Of a stretch of DNA of 64,000 nt, positions 1 through 8,866 are shown one piece after another (the stretch's first letter is position 1; each line of letters starts with the position of its first letter). Under the pieces are notes generated by a model, which searched no databases, was not told the DNA's origin, and saw only the letters and a program-made list of their open reading frames with translations. Origin of the DNA: VAZQ01 sp036557665. Its GTDB lineage: Bacteria; Pseudomonadota; Alphaproteobacteria; Rhizobiales; Xanthobacteraceae. Location of the stretch: the NCBI GenBank assembly GCA_036557665.1, contig DATBHG010000072.1, positions 62,001-126,000 of the forward strand, read 5' to 3'. The position numbers and the translations under genes were made by a program.

Positions 1-2
1 AT

Positions 3-2090
3 CGGCTGCGGCGGTCGGGTCAGGATGCCAAGTGGCGGCAGCTCAGTGAAATCCTCGATAAGCCACCGATGGTCAGCGAGGCGACCGGCGAACGTCGCAA
101 GCTCCTCATTTTCACCGAGCCGCGCGACACGCTGGAATACCTCGCCAGCAACATTCGCCAGCGCATCGGCAAGCATGAAGCCGTCGCGGTGATCCATGGC
201 GGCGTGCCGCGCGACGTGCGCAAGGCCAACATCGCTGCCTTCAATGATGATCCCGAGGTCCGCATTCTCATCGCCAACGATGCGGCCGGCGAAGGGGTGA
301 ACCTGCAACGGGGCGCGCACCTCATGGTCAACTACGACCTGCCCTGGAACCCCAACCGGCTGGAGCAGCGGTTCGGGCGTATTCACCGCATCGGACAGAC
401 TGAGGTCTGTCATCTCTGGAACCTGGTTGCAGCCGACACGCGCGAAGGTGAGGTCTATGCCCGGCTCTTGGAGAAACTGGAGCGAGCGCGCGAGGCATTG
501 GGTGGCAGAGATAGCGTCTACGACGTGCTGGGTGAGCTGTTTCAGGGCCGCGCGCTGCGCGAGCTGCTGATGGAGGCAGTGCTTTACGGCGATGACCCTC
601 GGCACAAACAGAGACTATTCACTGCGGTCGATGGTGTCGTCGATAGGGAGAAGATCGAGAAGCTGATCCGCGAGCGTAAGCTCACCTTGGATGGGCTTGA
701 CCCACGCTCTGTCACCGAGATCAGGGAGAAGATGGAGCGGGCGGAAGCTCGGCGCCTCCAGCCACATTACATCCGGGGCTTCTTCGAGAAGGCGTTCACA
801 CGGCTCGGTGGTCAAATCAGACGCCGTGAGACTGGCCGGTTTGAGATCACCCGCGTTCCGGGTCGCCTCCGCGATCGTGACCGGGCAGCAGGCGGGGTCA
901 TTCCGATCTCGGAACGATACGAGCGCGTCTGCTTCGACAAAGCCCACCGCGACACCGCCAAGCCCCAAGCCGCCCTGATCACACCGGGCCACGGGCTGCT
1001 CGACGCTACCATAGCCGTCACCCTGGAAGAGGCGGGCGACGTGCTCAAGCGCGGCGCGATCCTGGTGGACGAGGCCGGCGCGCACGGCTCCGAGCCTCGT
1101 GTGCTCGTTACGCTGGAACACGCGATCCGGGACGGTCGGCCAGGTCGTCACGGACAACCGAGCATCATCTCGCGGCGGATGCAGTTCGTGATGCTCGACC
1201 AACAGGGCAAAGCGCTGGACGCGGGACCCGCTCCATACCTGGACTTGAGGCCGCTGAACCCCGAGGAGAAAGAAGCCGCATACAAGCTACTCGATGCCGG
1301 CTGGCTCAAGGGCGACATCGAGAAGATGGCCATGCACTTTGCCATTGCGCAGCTTGCTCCAGAGCATTTGCGGGACACCCGCGAACGTCGTCTTATCGAG
1401 ATCGACCGTATCGAAGGCGAAGTCCGTGCCCGCCTCAAGCGAGAGATCAACTACTGGGATGGTCGCGCCGAGGAGCTGGCCCTCAAGGAACAGGCCGGCA
1501 AGGGCGGGCGGCTCAACTCCAGCAATGCGCGTGCCTATGCGCAGACGCTGACCGACCGATTGGACCGCCGCCTGCGGCAACTGGCCGAGGAGCGAGATAT
1601 CCAAGCACTGCCACCGTCTGTGAAGGGCGCCGCGCTGGTCGTGCCGGCGAGCTTGCTGCACCCGGTTGGCGCTACGGTGCCGGACGGCCTCGCTGAAGAT
1701 GCGCTTGCGCGGAAAGAGATCGAGCGAGTGGCGATGGAGGCGGTCATGGCTGCCGAGCGTGCCCTGGGGCGTGAGCCGCGCGATGTGTCGGCCGACAAGG
1801 TCGGCTACGACATCGAGAGCCGCGATCCGGCGAGCGGCCATCTACATTTCATCGAGGTCAAGGGTCGCATCGACGGGGGCGACACGATCACAGTCACGAC
1901 CAACGAGATACTGGTATCCCTTAACGCAGGCGACCGGTTCGTGCTCGCAATCGTGCCGGTGGGCGAAAACGGCTTTGCCCACCAGCCGGTCTATGTGCGG
2001 CGCCCATTCGAACGTGCGCCGGACCCGGATGCGTGCGCGACCATATTCAAGCTCGATAGGTTGATGCCACGGGGGACTACCCCGTGCTGA
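3..2090 (+). CDS. SNF2-type DNA/RNA helicase, C-terminal part, with DUF3883 tail (5' partial)
   Basis: The reading frame is open from base 3 without a start codon, so the N-terminal ATPase lobe lies outside the window. What is visible starts at the second RecA lobe: a LLIFTEPRDTLEYL segment, the motif V-like AGEGVNLQ and the motif VI string QRFGRIHRIGQ near bases 360-400, all typical of SNF2/RapA-like helicases. A long helical middle follows. The last ~100 residues match DUF3883, a PD-(D/E)xK-like fold: GYDIES at about 1803 and FIEVKGR at about 1848. Its stop overlaps the next start by 7 bp. Family knowledge: such helicases pair with DUF1156 methylases and DUF499 ATPases in predicted phage-defence operons. 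Inferred role: DNA translocation or remodelling on non-self DNA, possibly with nuclease activity from the DUF3883 tail. The family call is secure; the function is inferred. Confidence 0.85.
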   Translation, partial: RLRRSGQDAKWRQLSEILDKPPMVSEATGERRKLLIFTEPRDTLEYLASNIRQRIGKHEAVAVIHGGVPRDVRKANIAAFNDDPEVRILIANDAAGEGVNLQRGAHLMVNYDLPWNPNRLEQRFGRIHRIGQTEVCHLWNLVAADTREGEVYARLLEKLERAREALGGRDSVYDVLGELFQGRALRELLMEAVLYGDDPRHKQRLFTAVDGVVDREKIEKLIRERKLTLDGLDPRSVTEIREKMERAEARRLQPHYIRGFFEKAFTRLGGQIRRRETGRFEITRVPGRLRDRDRAAGGVIPISERYERVCFDKAHRDTAKPQAALITPGHGLLDATIAVTLEEAGDVLKRGAILVDEAGAHGSEPRVLVTLEHAIRDGRPGRHGQPSIISRRMQFVMLDQQGKALDAGPAPYLDLRPLNPEEKEAAYKLLDAGWLKGDIEKMAMHFAIAQLAPEHLRDTRERRLIEIDRIEGEVRARLKREINYWDGRAEELALKEQAGKGGRLNSSNARAYAQTLTDRLDRRLRQLAEERDIQALPPSVKGAALVVPASLLHPVGATVPDGLAEDALARKEIERVAMEAVMAAERALGREPRDVSADKVGYDIESRDPASGHLHFIEVKGRIDGGDTITVTTNEILVSLNAGDRFVLAIVPVGENGFAHQPVYVRRPFERAPDPDACATIFKLDRLMPRGTTPC

Positions 2091-2527
2091 AACCAAAGCA
2101 CAGGAACACCTCCGCCAACGTCACGCATGGCCTGGTGATCGACCAGCCCTGGGTCGGCCTCATTGCCGACCGCAAGAAGACATGGGAGATGCGGACAAGG
2201 CCGACAAAGATGCGCGGCTGGATCGGGCTCATCGAGAAAGGGACCAGCACTGTCATCGGCATGGCCCGCTTGACGGGCTCGCTGCCCGCTTTAAGCCGGC
2301 AGGCACATCACCTCCATTTCAAGAAACATCGCGTGCCCCCTGGGTCTGATGGCAGAAAATACCACGGCAAGTATCTCATCCCTTGGGTACTGGAGCGGTC
2401 GTTCAGACTGCCCAGGCCGGTCCCCTATCAGCACCCGTCCGGCGCCGTAACTTGGGTCAGGTTTGGCGATAAGATTTCCCGTTCTCTGAACCGTCGATTA
2501 CGCACGACACATCCCGAGGAGCAGTGA
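2084..2527 (+). CDS. small ASCH-domain (PUA-like) protein embedded in the defence operon
   Basis: A 147-residue protein with a GTG start 7 bp inside the helicase gene; its TGA shares one base with the methylase ATG, so it is tightly coupled on both sides. The first half carries the ASCH signature: a hydrophobic strand (GLVIDQPWVGLI) followed by K-x-x-E-x-R in KKTWEMR and a WIGLIEKG strand. ASCH domains have the PUA-like RNA/nucleotide-binding fold, and related folds (YTH, EVE) read modified bases. The basic C-terminal half (RSLNRRLRTTH) shows no recognisable domain. Context suggests an accessory subunit, for example a sensor of modified nucleic acid or a small RNase; this is inference. No signal peptide or membrane segment is seen. 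Confidence 0.7.
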   Translation: MLKPKHRNTSANVTHGLVIDQPWVGLIADRKKTWEMRTRPTKMRGWIGLIEKGTSTVIGMARLTGSLPALSRQAHHLHFKKHRVPPGSDGRKYHGKYLIPWVLERSFRLPRPVPYQHPSGAVTWVRFGDKISRSLNRRLRTTHPEEQ

Positions 2528-5406
2528 TGACGGTGCAGATCGCACCCCGCAAAAAGCTGATCGAAGTTTCGATCCCGCTGGAAGCGATCAATAAGGAGAG
2601 CGCGCGAGAGAAGTCGATCCGACACGGGCACCCCTCTACCTTGCACCTGTGGTGGGCAAGGCGCCCGCTCGCCGCCTGCCGGGCTGTTCTGTTCGCCCAG
2701 CTCGTGGACGACCCTTCCTCGTGCCTAGAGGAGTTTCCTACCAAGCAGGCTCAGGACGCCGAGCGCGACCGGCTTCACAAGCTGATCGCTGCGCTCGTAC
2801 CTTGGGAGGCGTCGAATAACGAGACCATCCTTAATCAAGCTCGTTACGAGATCGCGCGTTCAGTGGCCCGTGGGCGTGGCGATAAGCTGCCGCTGATCGA
2901 TCAGATGAAGCCGCAACAGATCATCGACTACCTCCAGAAAAATGCGCCGCCAGTGTACGATCCCTTCTCCGGCGGCGGCTCAATCCCATTGGAAGCGCAG
3001 CGATTGGGCCTCACGGCCATGGGTTCAGACCTTAACCCCGTGGCAGTGCTGATTGGCAAGGCCCTGGTGGAGCTTCCGCCGAAGTTCGCGGGCCGCAAGC
3101 CCGTCAATCCCGAGGTCAACGAGCTGCACCAGTGGAAAGGTGCGGAGGGTCTCGCCGACGACGTGCGCTACTACGGTCGCTGGGTGCGCGAACAAGCCGA
3201 GAAGAAGATCGGGCATCTCTATCCTAAAGTGAAGCTGAAAGACGGCAAAGAGGCGACTGTCATCGCGTGGCTGTGGGCGCGCACGGTACCCAGCCCCGAT
3301 CCGCGCGCGAGGGGCGCGCACGTGCCGCTCGTTTCCTCGTTTATGCTGACGAGCAGAGCAAACAAGGAGGTCATTGTTAAACCGGTAGTCGATCGGGCCA
3401 AAATGACGTGGGCGTTCGAGATCGATGAAAACCCAAGCAAGTCGGACATCGAGGCAGCGAAAAAAGGGACTAAGGCGGCACGCGGAGCTAACTTTACATG
3501 TCTGCTCACTGGCGCCGCGATTGACGACACGCATGTCAAGTCCGAGGCCATCGCGGGACGTATGGGCGCAGCGCTCATGGCAATCGTCGCCGAGGGGCAG
3601 CGCAACCGCAGCTACTTCGCGCCGACACCAGAGCATGTCAAAGCCGCGGACGTTGCTGCTCCAGACCTACCCGAGATCGACCAGCCGTTGCCGAATGATC
3701 CGCGTGCCATTTGGTGCACGCTTTATGGTCTCGATCGGTTCACCAAGCTTTTCACCCCCCGGCAGCTTGTGGCGCTGACGACATTCTCCGATCTCGTGAT
3801 GACGGTGCGCGAGAAAGTGCTGGCTGATGCGAAAAAGCATTGGTCCGACGCGCAGGTCGGTGACGATTGCCGCCTTGCCGAAGGTGGCCTGGGACCAGCG
3901 GCTTACTCAGACGCCATAGCCACCTATTTAGTCTTCGCGATCAATAAGCTGAGTACCAGGAGCTGCACCCAAACGGCTTGGTACGTAGACCGTGAGAGCA
4001 CTATGGCGGCGTTCTCGCGGCAGGGCATCCCAATGACTTGGGATTTTGCTGAGATGAATACCCTGCTTGACGGTTCTGGGAGCTATGGAAACGCGGTCGA
4101 GTGGACCGCAGAAACGATAGATAACCTGGCAGTCGGAAGTAGGTTCGGCACTATTTCCAACCTTGATGCGGCTGTGAACAACTATCCGGCTCGACCTGTC
4201 GTCATTTCAACTGACCCACCGTATTACGATAACATCGGATACGCCGATCTGTCTGACTTCTTTTATATCTGGCTCCGGCGGGCGCTCTCACCAGTATGGC
4301 CAGACTTGTTCCGTCGGGTCGTTACTCCAAAAAAGGAGGAACTTGTAGCAAGCCCATATCGTCACGGCAGTAAATCTGATGCTGAAGACTTTTTTATGCA
4401 GGGAATGAATAAGGCATTGGCTGCACTCCGAAGTGCTGCAACTGATAATGATCCGCTCGCGATTTACTACGCATTCAAACAATCCGAGATCGCAACTGAT
4501 GGCATCACTTCAGCAGGCTGGGCGGCTTTTCTTCAGGCCGTAGTGGATGCGGGCCTCATTGTAGACGGCACATGGCCCATGAGGACCGAGCAACCACACG
4601 GTCTGCGGGCGATGAAAAGCAACTCGTTGGCCTCTTCGATTGTCCTCGTTTGCCGTCGGCGCGATACCTCAGCTCCAACAATCACCCGTGCTGATTTTCT
4701 CCGAACGCTGCGCCGGGAGATGCCGGCCGCACTCGCTGAAATCCGACACGGGGGGGTCGGGCCAACCGACATTCATCAGTCGGCCATCGGTCCCGGCATT
4801 GGCATCTTCACGCGCCACTCGCAGGTACTAAACACGGATGGCACGCCGATGCTGGTGAGGGACGCACTGAAGCTCGTCAATCAGGTTCGCGAGGAGATAA
4901 CCGCGCCGGTTACCGGTGAGTACGACCCGGAGACGCTGTTCGCGCTGGACTGGTTCGCCGCCAAGGGTTTCGAGAAGGGGCGCTCGGGTGACGCCATCGT
5001 GATGACCAACGCGGTCAACGTGTCGCTCGACGGCATGAATGCAGGCGGTTTCTTCTTGGCCGACGGTGGTGTTGCGCGGCTCCTCAGGCGCGAGGAACTA
5101 CCGGACGACTGGGACCCTGCCAACGATAACCACGCCACCGTCTGGGAAGCCTGCCAGCATCTGATAAAACGTCTTCGGGCCGAGGATGGTGGTATCGACG
5201 CCGCTGCGGCGCTCTACAATCGCTTGGGGAGCCATGCCGAGCCCGCCCATGCGCTGGCCCGCCGGCTCTACGATATCTGCGAGCAGAAACAGTGGGCGAC
5301 CGAAGGCTACGTCTACAACCAGCTCCACCAAGAGTGGGACGCTATCGAAAAACGCGCTGCCACGCTCGCCGACGTGGGAGAGGCGCGGGACCTCTTCTCT
5401 CGTTAG
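2527..5406 (+). CDS. DUF1156 adenine-specific DNA methyltransferase
   Basis: A ~959-residue predicted SAM-dependent DNA N6-adenine methylase. ATG 2527 is preferred over GTG 2524 because a GAGGAG ribosome site (2516-2521) sits 5 nt before it. The N-terminal ~60 residues match DUF1156 (SIRHGHPSTLHLWWARRPL). The SAM-binding motif DPFSGGGS begins near residue 145 and the catalytic motif DPPYYDN near residue 563, so motif I precedes motif IV with a ~400-residue insertion between them that probably includes target recognition. Known for the family: these large methylases (COG1743) occur with DUF499 ATPases and helicases in predicted restriction-like defence loci. Inferred role: marking host DNA as self. 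The stretch from about 3900 to 4500 is somewhat AT-richer than the flanks, compatible with horizontal transfer. Confidence 0.9.
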   Translation: MTVQIAPRKKLIEVSIPLEAINKESAREKSIRHGHPSTLHLWWARRPLAACRAVLFAQLVDDPSSCLEEFPTKQAQDAERDRLHKLIAALVPWEASNNETILNQARYEIARSVARGRGDKLPLIDQMKPQQIIDYLQKNAPPVYDPFSGGGSIPLEAQRLGLTAMGSDLNPVAVLIGKALVELPPKFAGRKPVNPEVNELHQWKGAEGLADDVRYYGRWVREQAEKKIGHLYPKVKLKDGKEATVIAWLWARTVPSPDPRARGAHVPLVSSFMLTSRANKEVIVKPVVDRAKMTWAFEIDENPSKSDIEAAKKGTKAARGANFTCLLTGAAIDDTHVKSEAIAGRMGAALMAIVAEGQRNRSYFAPTPEHVKAADVAAPDLPEIDQPLPNDPRAIWCTLYGLDRFTKLFTPRQLVALTTFSDLVMTVREKVLADAKKHWSDAQVGDDCRLAEGGLGPAAYSDAIATYLVFAINKLSTRSCTQTAWYVDRESTMAAFSRQGIPMTWDFAEMNTLLDGSGSYGNAVEWTAETIDNLAVGSRFGTISNLDAAVNNYPARPVVISTDPPYYDNIGYADLSDFFYIWLRRALSPVWPDLFRRVVTPKKEELVASPYRHGSKSDAEDFFMQGMNKALAALRSAATDNDPLAIYYAFKQSEIATDGITSAGWAAFLQAVVDAGLIVDGTWPMRTEQPHGLRAMKSNSLASSIVLVCRRRDTSAPTITRADFLRTLRREMPAALAEIRHGGVGPTDIHQSAIGPGIGIFTRHSQVLNTDGTPMLVRDALKLVNQVREEITAPVTGEYDPETLFALDWFAAKGFEKGRSGDAIVMTNAVNVSLDGMNAGGFFLADGGVARLLRREELPDDWDPANDNHATVWEACQHLIKRLRAEDGGIDAAAALYNRLGSHAEPAHALARRLYDICEQKQWATEGYVYNQLHQEWDAIEKRAATLADVGEARDLFSR

Positions 5407-5421
5407 CCCGGTAGGAACACC

Positions 5422-8400
5422 ATGAGCGGTTTTGCCTCGAACCAGCGTATCAGTCGGGGGTTGCTGATGCTCACCAAGGTGTTGCAGCCCTACGTCGAAA
5501 AGCGGATGCGCGAGTTCTATCGCGGTAACTGGCAGCAAAATCTATCGGTGGCCGCGGGCAGCGATCGGACAAAATCTCTCGATGCTTACGCGCTGCTCAA
5601 AACCATGATCGATAACTGGCAGAGCGTATTCCGCGATGGTCTTAAACCCATTGTTCGCAACCACGTCTCGCTGGCGCTTGCAGCACGTAACGATGCGGCG
5701 CATGCGGGCGATACCATCGGCGACGCTGATGCCATCTCCTATCTGCGCTCAATGCAGGCCGTTGCAGAAGCGATCGAGCCAAAGTCGGGCGCGGGCTTCA
5801 AGGCGCTGATCGACGACCAGACCAAGGCTATGGCGGCGGCAATGGGAGTATCGACCGAAGTCGCCGCCAAGGCTGCGGTTGCGGCGCCGCAAGCTGCGCT
5901 CGATCTCGGTGATAAGCGTTACGTATGGAAGCCGTGGCGCGAAGTTGCGCCGCCGCACGCCGACGTGATGGCCGCCCGGTTCGTCGAGGCGGAGTTCGCT
6001 GCCGACCTCTCGACAGTGGCGCGCGGCGAAGGAGCAGACACATACCGCGACCCACGGGAGTTCTTCCGCATCACGTTCATGACCGGCGGCCTGCGCAAGG
6101 TTTTGCGTAGCGCCATCGAACGATTGGCCGGCAAGGGCGGCGACCCCGTCATTGGCCTGCAAACCTCGTTCGGTGGCGGCAAGACGCATACCATGCTGGC
6201 GCTGTATCATCTGGCCAACACCAAGAACCCCGAGACCCTGCCTGGCCTTGCCGACATTTTCAAAGAGGCCGGCGTCACGACCCTGCCAAGGCACTCCAGC
6301 CCGGTCGTGTTCGTCGGCACGGCAGCCGGCGCCAACCAGCCGATACCGATTGAAGGAGCGCGCACGGTCAAGAGCCTGTGGGGCCTGATTGCCGCAAAGC
6401 TCGGCGGGTGGAAAGCCTACGAGAGGATCAAGGCATCAGACGAGGCGCGTACCAACCCAGGCTCCGAGGTGTTGATCCCGATCCTCAAGGAAGCTGCGCC
6501 GTGCCTTATCCTGCTCGATGAGGTGGTGGCGTATGCGCGCAATCTCGACGGTATTCCCTACGATGGCTTCATCTCGTTCTTGCAGTCTTTAACAGAAGCG
6601 GCGAAGGCTGCGCCCGGCGTTCTGGTGGTCGGCTCGCTTCCCGAGAGTGGCGCCGAGGTCGGCAATCAGCGTGGCCGCGAAGCACTGCTGGCGTTGGAGA
6701 AGGTCTTCGGACGCGTGCAATCGGCATGGACGCCGGCGCAAGGCACCGAAACGTTCGAGATCATCCGACGACGCCTCTTTCAGGAGCTAGATGCCGATGG
6801 GGAAAAGGCGCGCGAGCAGGCCGTCAAGTCGTTTGTGAGCTTCTACAGGAACAACGCGGGCGAGTTCCCGACCGATGTGCGGGAGCGCGCCTACGAGACC
6901 CAGTTGACGGCCGCCTATCCGGTCCATCCCGAGCTGTTCCGCATCTTGCAGGCCGACTGGAGCGCGCTGGAGAAGTTTCAGAAGACGCGTGGCCTGCTCA
7001 AGATGATGGCGCAGATCGTCTACCGGCTCTGGCGCGATGGCCACGCTGCGCCGATGATCCTGCCGGGCGACGTGCCGCTGACCGACGACAAGGTGCGCAC
7101 GAACGCTCTGTTGCCGATCGCGGACGGCTACGACGCGGTGATTGCCAAGGAGGTTGCTGGCGACCTCTCCAAGCCGGCTCAAATCGAAGCCCGCTCGCCG
7201 TCCGTGGGTAAGAACAGAGCCGTGACACGGGCGGCGACAGCTCTGTTCATGGGCACTTCGCCACATGGCTCGACCAACAGGGGAATGGAGATTGCGCGGC
7301 TCCGCATGGCCTGCGCCGTCCCTGGCGAGCAGCCGTCCCAGTTCTCCGAAGCAGTACGCCGCCTGGGCGAAAACGCGGCCTACCTTTACAGCGCAGGCGA
7401 GAACTACTGGTTCTCGCCCATTGCGTCGCTCAACCAGGAAGCCGAGGACAGGGCTAAGGCCCTCTCCACCGCGGAGGTAGAGGCGGAAATCATCACGTTG
7501 ATCCGCGCAGAGGAGAAGCACAGGGGCATGGGCTTCCTGCGCGTCCACGGCGCACCAGACGATCCGCTCGGCATTGAGGACGCCTACGAGGCAGCACTTG
7601 TTCTGCTGCCGCCGTCAGCATGGCATCGGGGCCGCGATGTCGATACTGCTGCGATGAAGCTCGCTGCTGACATTGTCGAGCACAGAGGGCCGGGTCAGCG
7701 GCGCAATCGCAACCGGCTCGCTTTCCTTGCGCCCGACCAGGCGGCGCTCGAAGACATCCAGAACGTTGTCCGCAAGAAGCTGGCGTGGGCTTCGATCGTG
7801 CGTGACGCTCGCGGCCTACTACAGCTTCCCCCCGCACAGGAGGACGACGCCAAGAAAAAACTCGCCGAGCAGGAAACGGCCGCGATCAACGCTGTGCGGC
7901 GCGGCTGGAAGCACCTCCTGCTTCCGCAGGAGCCGCAGCCCGGCAGCCCGAATGAAGCACGCGGCTTCGACCTCGAACCGGTAGCGCTGACCAACCGTGC
8001 CAACGATCCGGAGCCATCGGCGCAGCTGGCCTGGAAGAAATGCGAGACCGATGGCCTCATCGTGTCGCGGCTCGGTGTACTCGATAATGACCTTGACAAG
8101 GTCTGGCAGGCGGACAAGCCGCACGTCTCTGTCAGGCAGTTGCGCGACTGGTTCGTGCAGTACCCCTACCTTTCCAAGCTCCGCGATCCTCAGGTTCTGG
8201 CTAGAGCCATAAGTGAGTCCCTCGCGCGAGGGGCGGACACCAAGCACGCCATCGCGGACCGCTTCGACGAGGCAAAGGGCGAGTACGTTGGCCTGAAGGT
8301 CGGGAAGCTGGTGGAGACTAACCTAAGCTCGGACATGGTGTTGGTTCGTCGGGCTGTAGCGGAGGCTCAGCTCGGGCGGCGCCGCGATGATGACACTGTC

Positions 8401-8685
8401 ATCGTGGACCCGCCGCCCCCGCCACCGCCGCCTCCCCCACCGCCCGGCCGACCCCGTCGCTTCTATGCGAAGATCGCGCTTGATCCCAATCGTCCGACGC
8501 CGCAGGTCAGCAACATCGCCCAGTCGATCCTGAGCGAGCTGGATCGCGTTCGCGGGACCAGACTGAGGCTGACCTTGGACATCGACGCCGAGACCGATAA
8601 CGGCTTCCCGGAGGATGTCGAGAGCGTGGTGCGGGATAACGCCACGAGCCTACGGATCACGGATTTTGGCTTCGAGGGGGAGTAG
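5422..8685 (+). CDS. DUF499 ATPase with N-terminal Swt1-like HEPN domain
   Basis: A 1087-residue AAA-type ATPase (COG1483/DUF499). An AGGA ribosome site lies 5 nt before ATG 5422. The first ~110 residues are a helical domain resembling Swt1-type HEPN and contain R89-N90-D-A-A-H94, which fits the HEPN RNase motif R-N-x3-H. Walker A is SFGGGKTH (Lys ~254) and Walker B is LILLDEVV (Asp ~366, Glu ~367). Near residue 1000 a run of 12 prolines separates the ATPase from a ~90-residue C-terminal domain (RFYAKIALDPNRPTPQVSNI). It is the last gene of the helicase-ASCH-methylase-ATPase operon, 15 nt after the methylase stop. Predicted role: the ATP-driven motor or sensor of the defence complex. The HEPN motif suggests RNA cleavage but activity is unproven. 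Confidence 0.88.
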   Translation: MSGFASNQRISRGLLMLTKVLQPYVEKRMREFYRGNWQQNLSVAAGSDRTKSLDAYALLKTMIDNWQSVFRDGLKPIVRNHVSLALAARNDAAHAGDTIGDADAISYLRSMQAVAEAIEPKSGAGFKALIDDQTKAMAAAMGVSTEVAAKAAVAAPQAALDLGDKRYVWKPWREVAPPHADVMAARFVEAEFAADLSTVARGEGADTYRDPREFFRITFMTGGLRKVLRSAIERLAGKGGDPVIGLQTSFGGGKTHTMLALYHLANTKNPETLPGLADIFKEAGVTTLPRHSSPVVFVGTAAGANQPIPIEGARTVKSLWGLIAAKLGGWKAYERIKASDEARTNPGSEVLIPILKEAAPCLILLDEVVAYARNLDGIPYDGFISFLQSLTEAAKAAPGVLVVGSLPESGAEVGNQRGREALLALEKVFGRVQSAWTPAQGTETFEIIRRRLFQELDADGEKAREQAVKSFVSFYRNNAGEFPTDVRERAYETQLTAAYPVHPELFRILQADWSALEKFQKTRGLLKMMAQIVYRLWRDGHAAPMILPGDVPLTDDKVRTNALLPIADGYDAVIAKEVAGDLSKPAQIEARSPSVGKNRAVTRAATALFMGTSPHGSTNRGMEIARLRMACAVPGEQPSQFSEAVRRLGENAAYLYSAGENYWFSPIASLNQEAEDRAKALSTAEVEAEIITLIRAEEKHRGMGFLRVHGAPDDPLGIEDAYEAALVLLPPSAWHRGRDVDTAAMKLAADIVEHRGPGQRRNRNRLAFLAPDQAALEDIQNVVRKKLAWASIVRDARGLLQLPPAQEDDAKKKLAEQETAAINAVRRGWKHLLLPQEPQPGSPNEARGFDLEPVALTNRANDPEPSAQLAWKKCETDGLIVSRLGVLDNDLDKVWQADKPHVSVRQLRDWFVQYPYLSKLRDPQVLARAISESLARGADTKHAIADRFDEAKGEYVGLKVGKLVETNLSSDMVLVRRAVAEAQLGRRRDDDTVIVDPPPPPPPPPPPPGRPRRFYAKIALDPNRPTPQVSNIAQSILSELDRVRGTRLRLTLDIDAETDNGFPEDVESVVRDNATSLRITDFGFEGE

Positions 8686-8714
8686 CAGGCCGACAACTGC
8701 GACCAGTCTCGGGC

Positions 8715-8754
8715 GGTTACAGGCGCTGTAACCGGACCCCCAGGGGAGGTCCGG
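8715..8754 (+). terminator. two adjacent stem-loops after the defence operon
   Basis: Directly after the DUF499 ATPase stop there are two perfect inverted repeats. GGTTACAG/CTGTAACC at 8715-8733 has 8-bp arms and a 3-nt loop. CCGGACC/GGTCCGG at 8732-8754 has 7-bp arms and a 9-nt loop and shares two bases with the first, so the hairpins would compete at their junction. No T-run follows, so this is a weak intrinsic terminator at best. It may stabilise the mRNA end or be a protein-binding or attachment site. Confidence 0.45.
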
Positions 8755-8866
8755 ACAGGAGGTTCGGCGTGAGCCTCTGTACTCGGTGACGGCGTTGCGC
8801 CGTCCGTACAAATCCGGCATTGCCCTTCTATGGAGTGGAGCCCCGCGTAGACCTGCATTGCTGCCG

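Noticed and set aside
3..8685. DISARM assignment for the defence operon
   Set aside because: DrmA, DrmB and DrmC are not visible and the DUF1156/DUF499 pair fits the helicase-methylase-ATPase type better; genes beyond base 1 could still change this.
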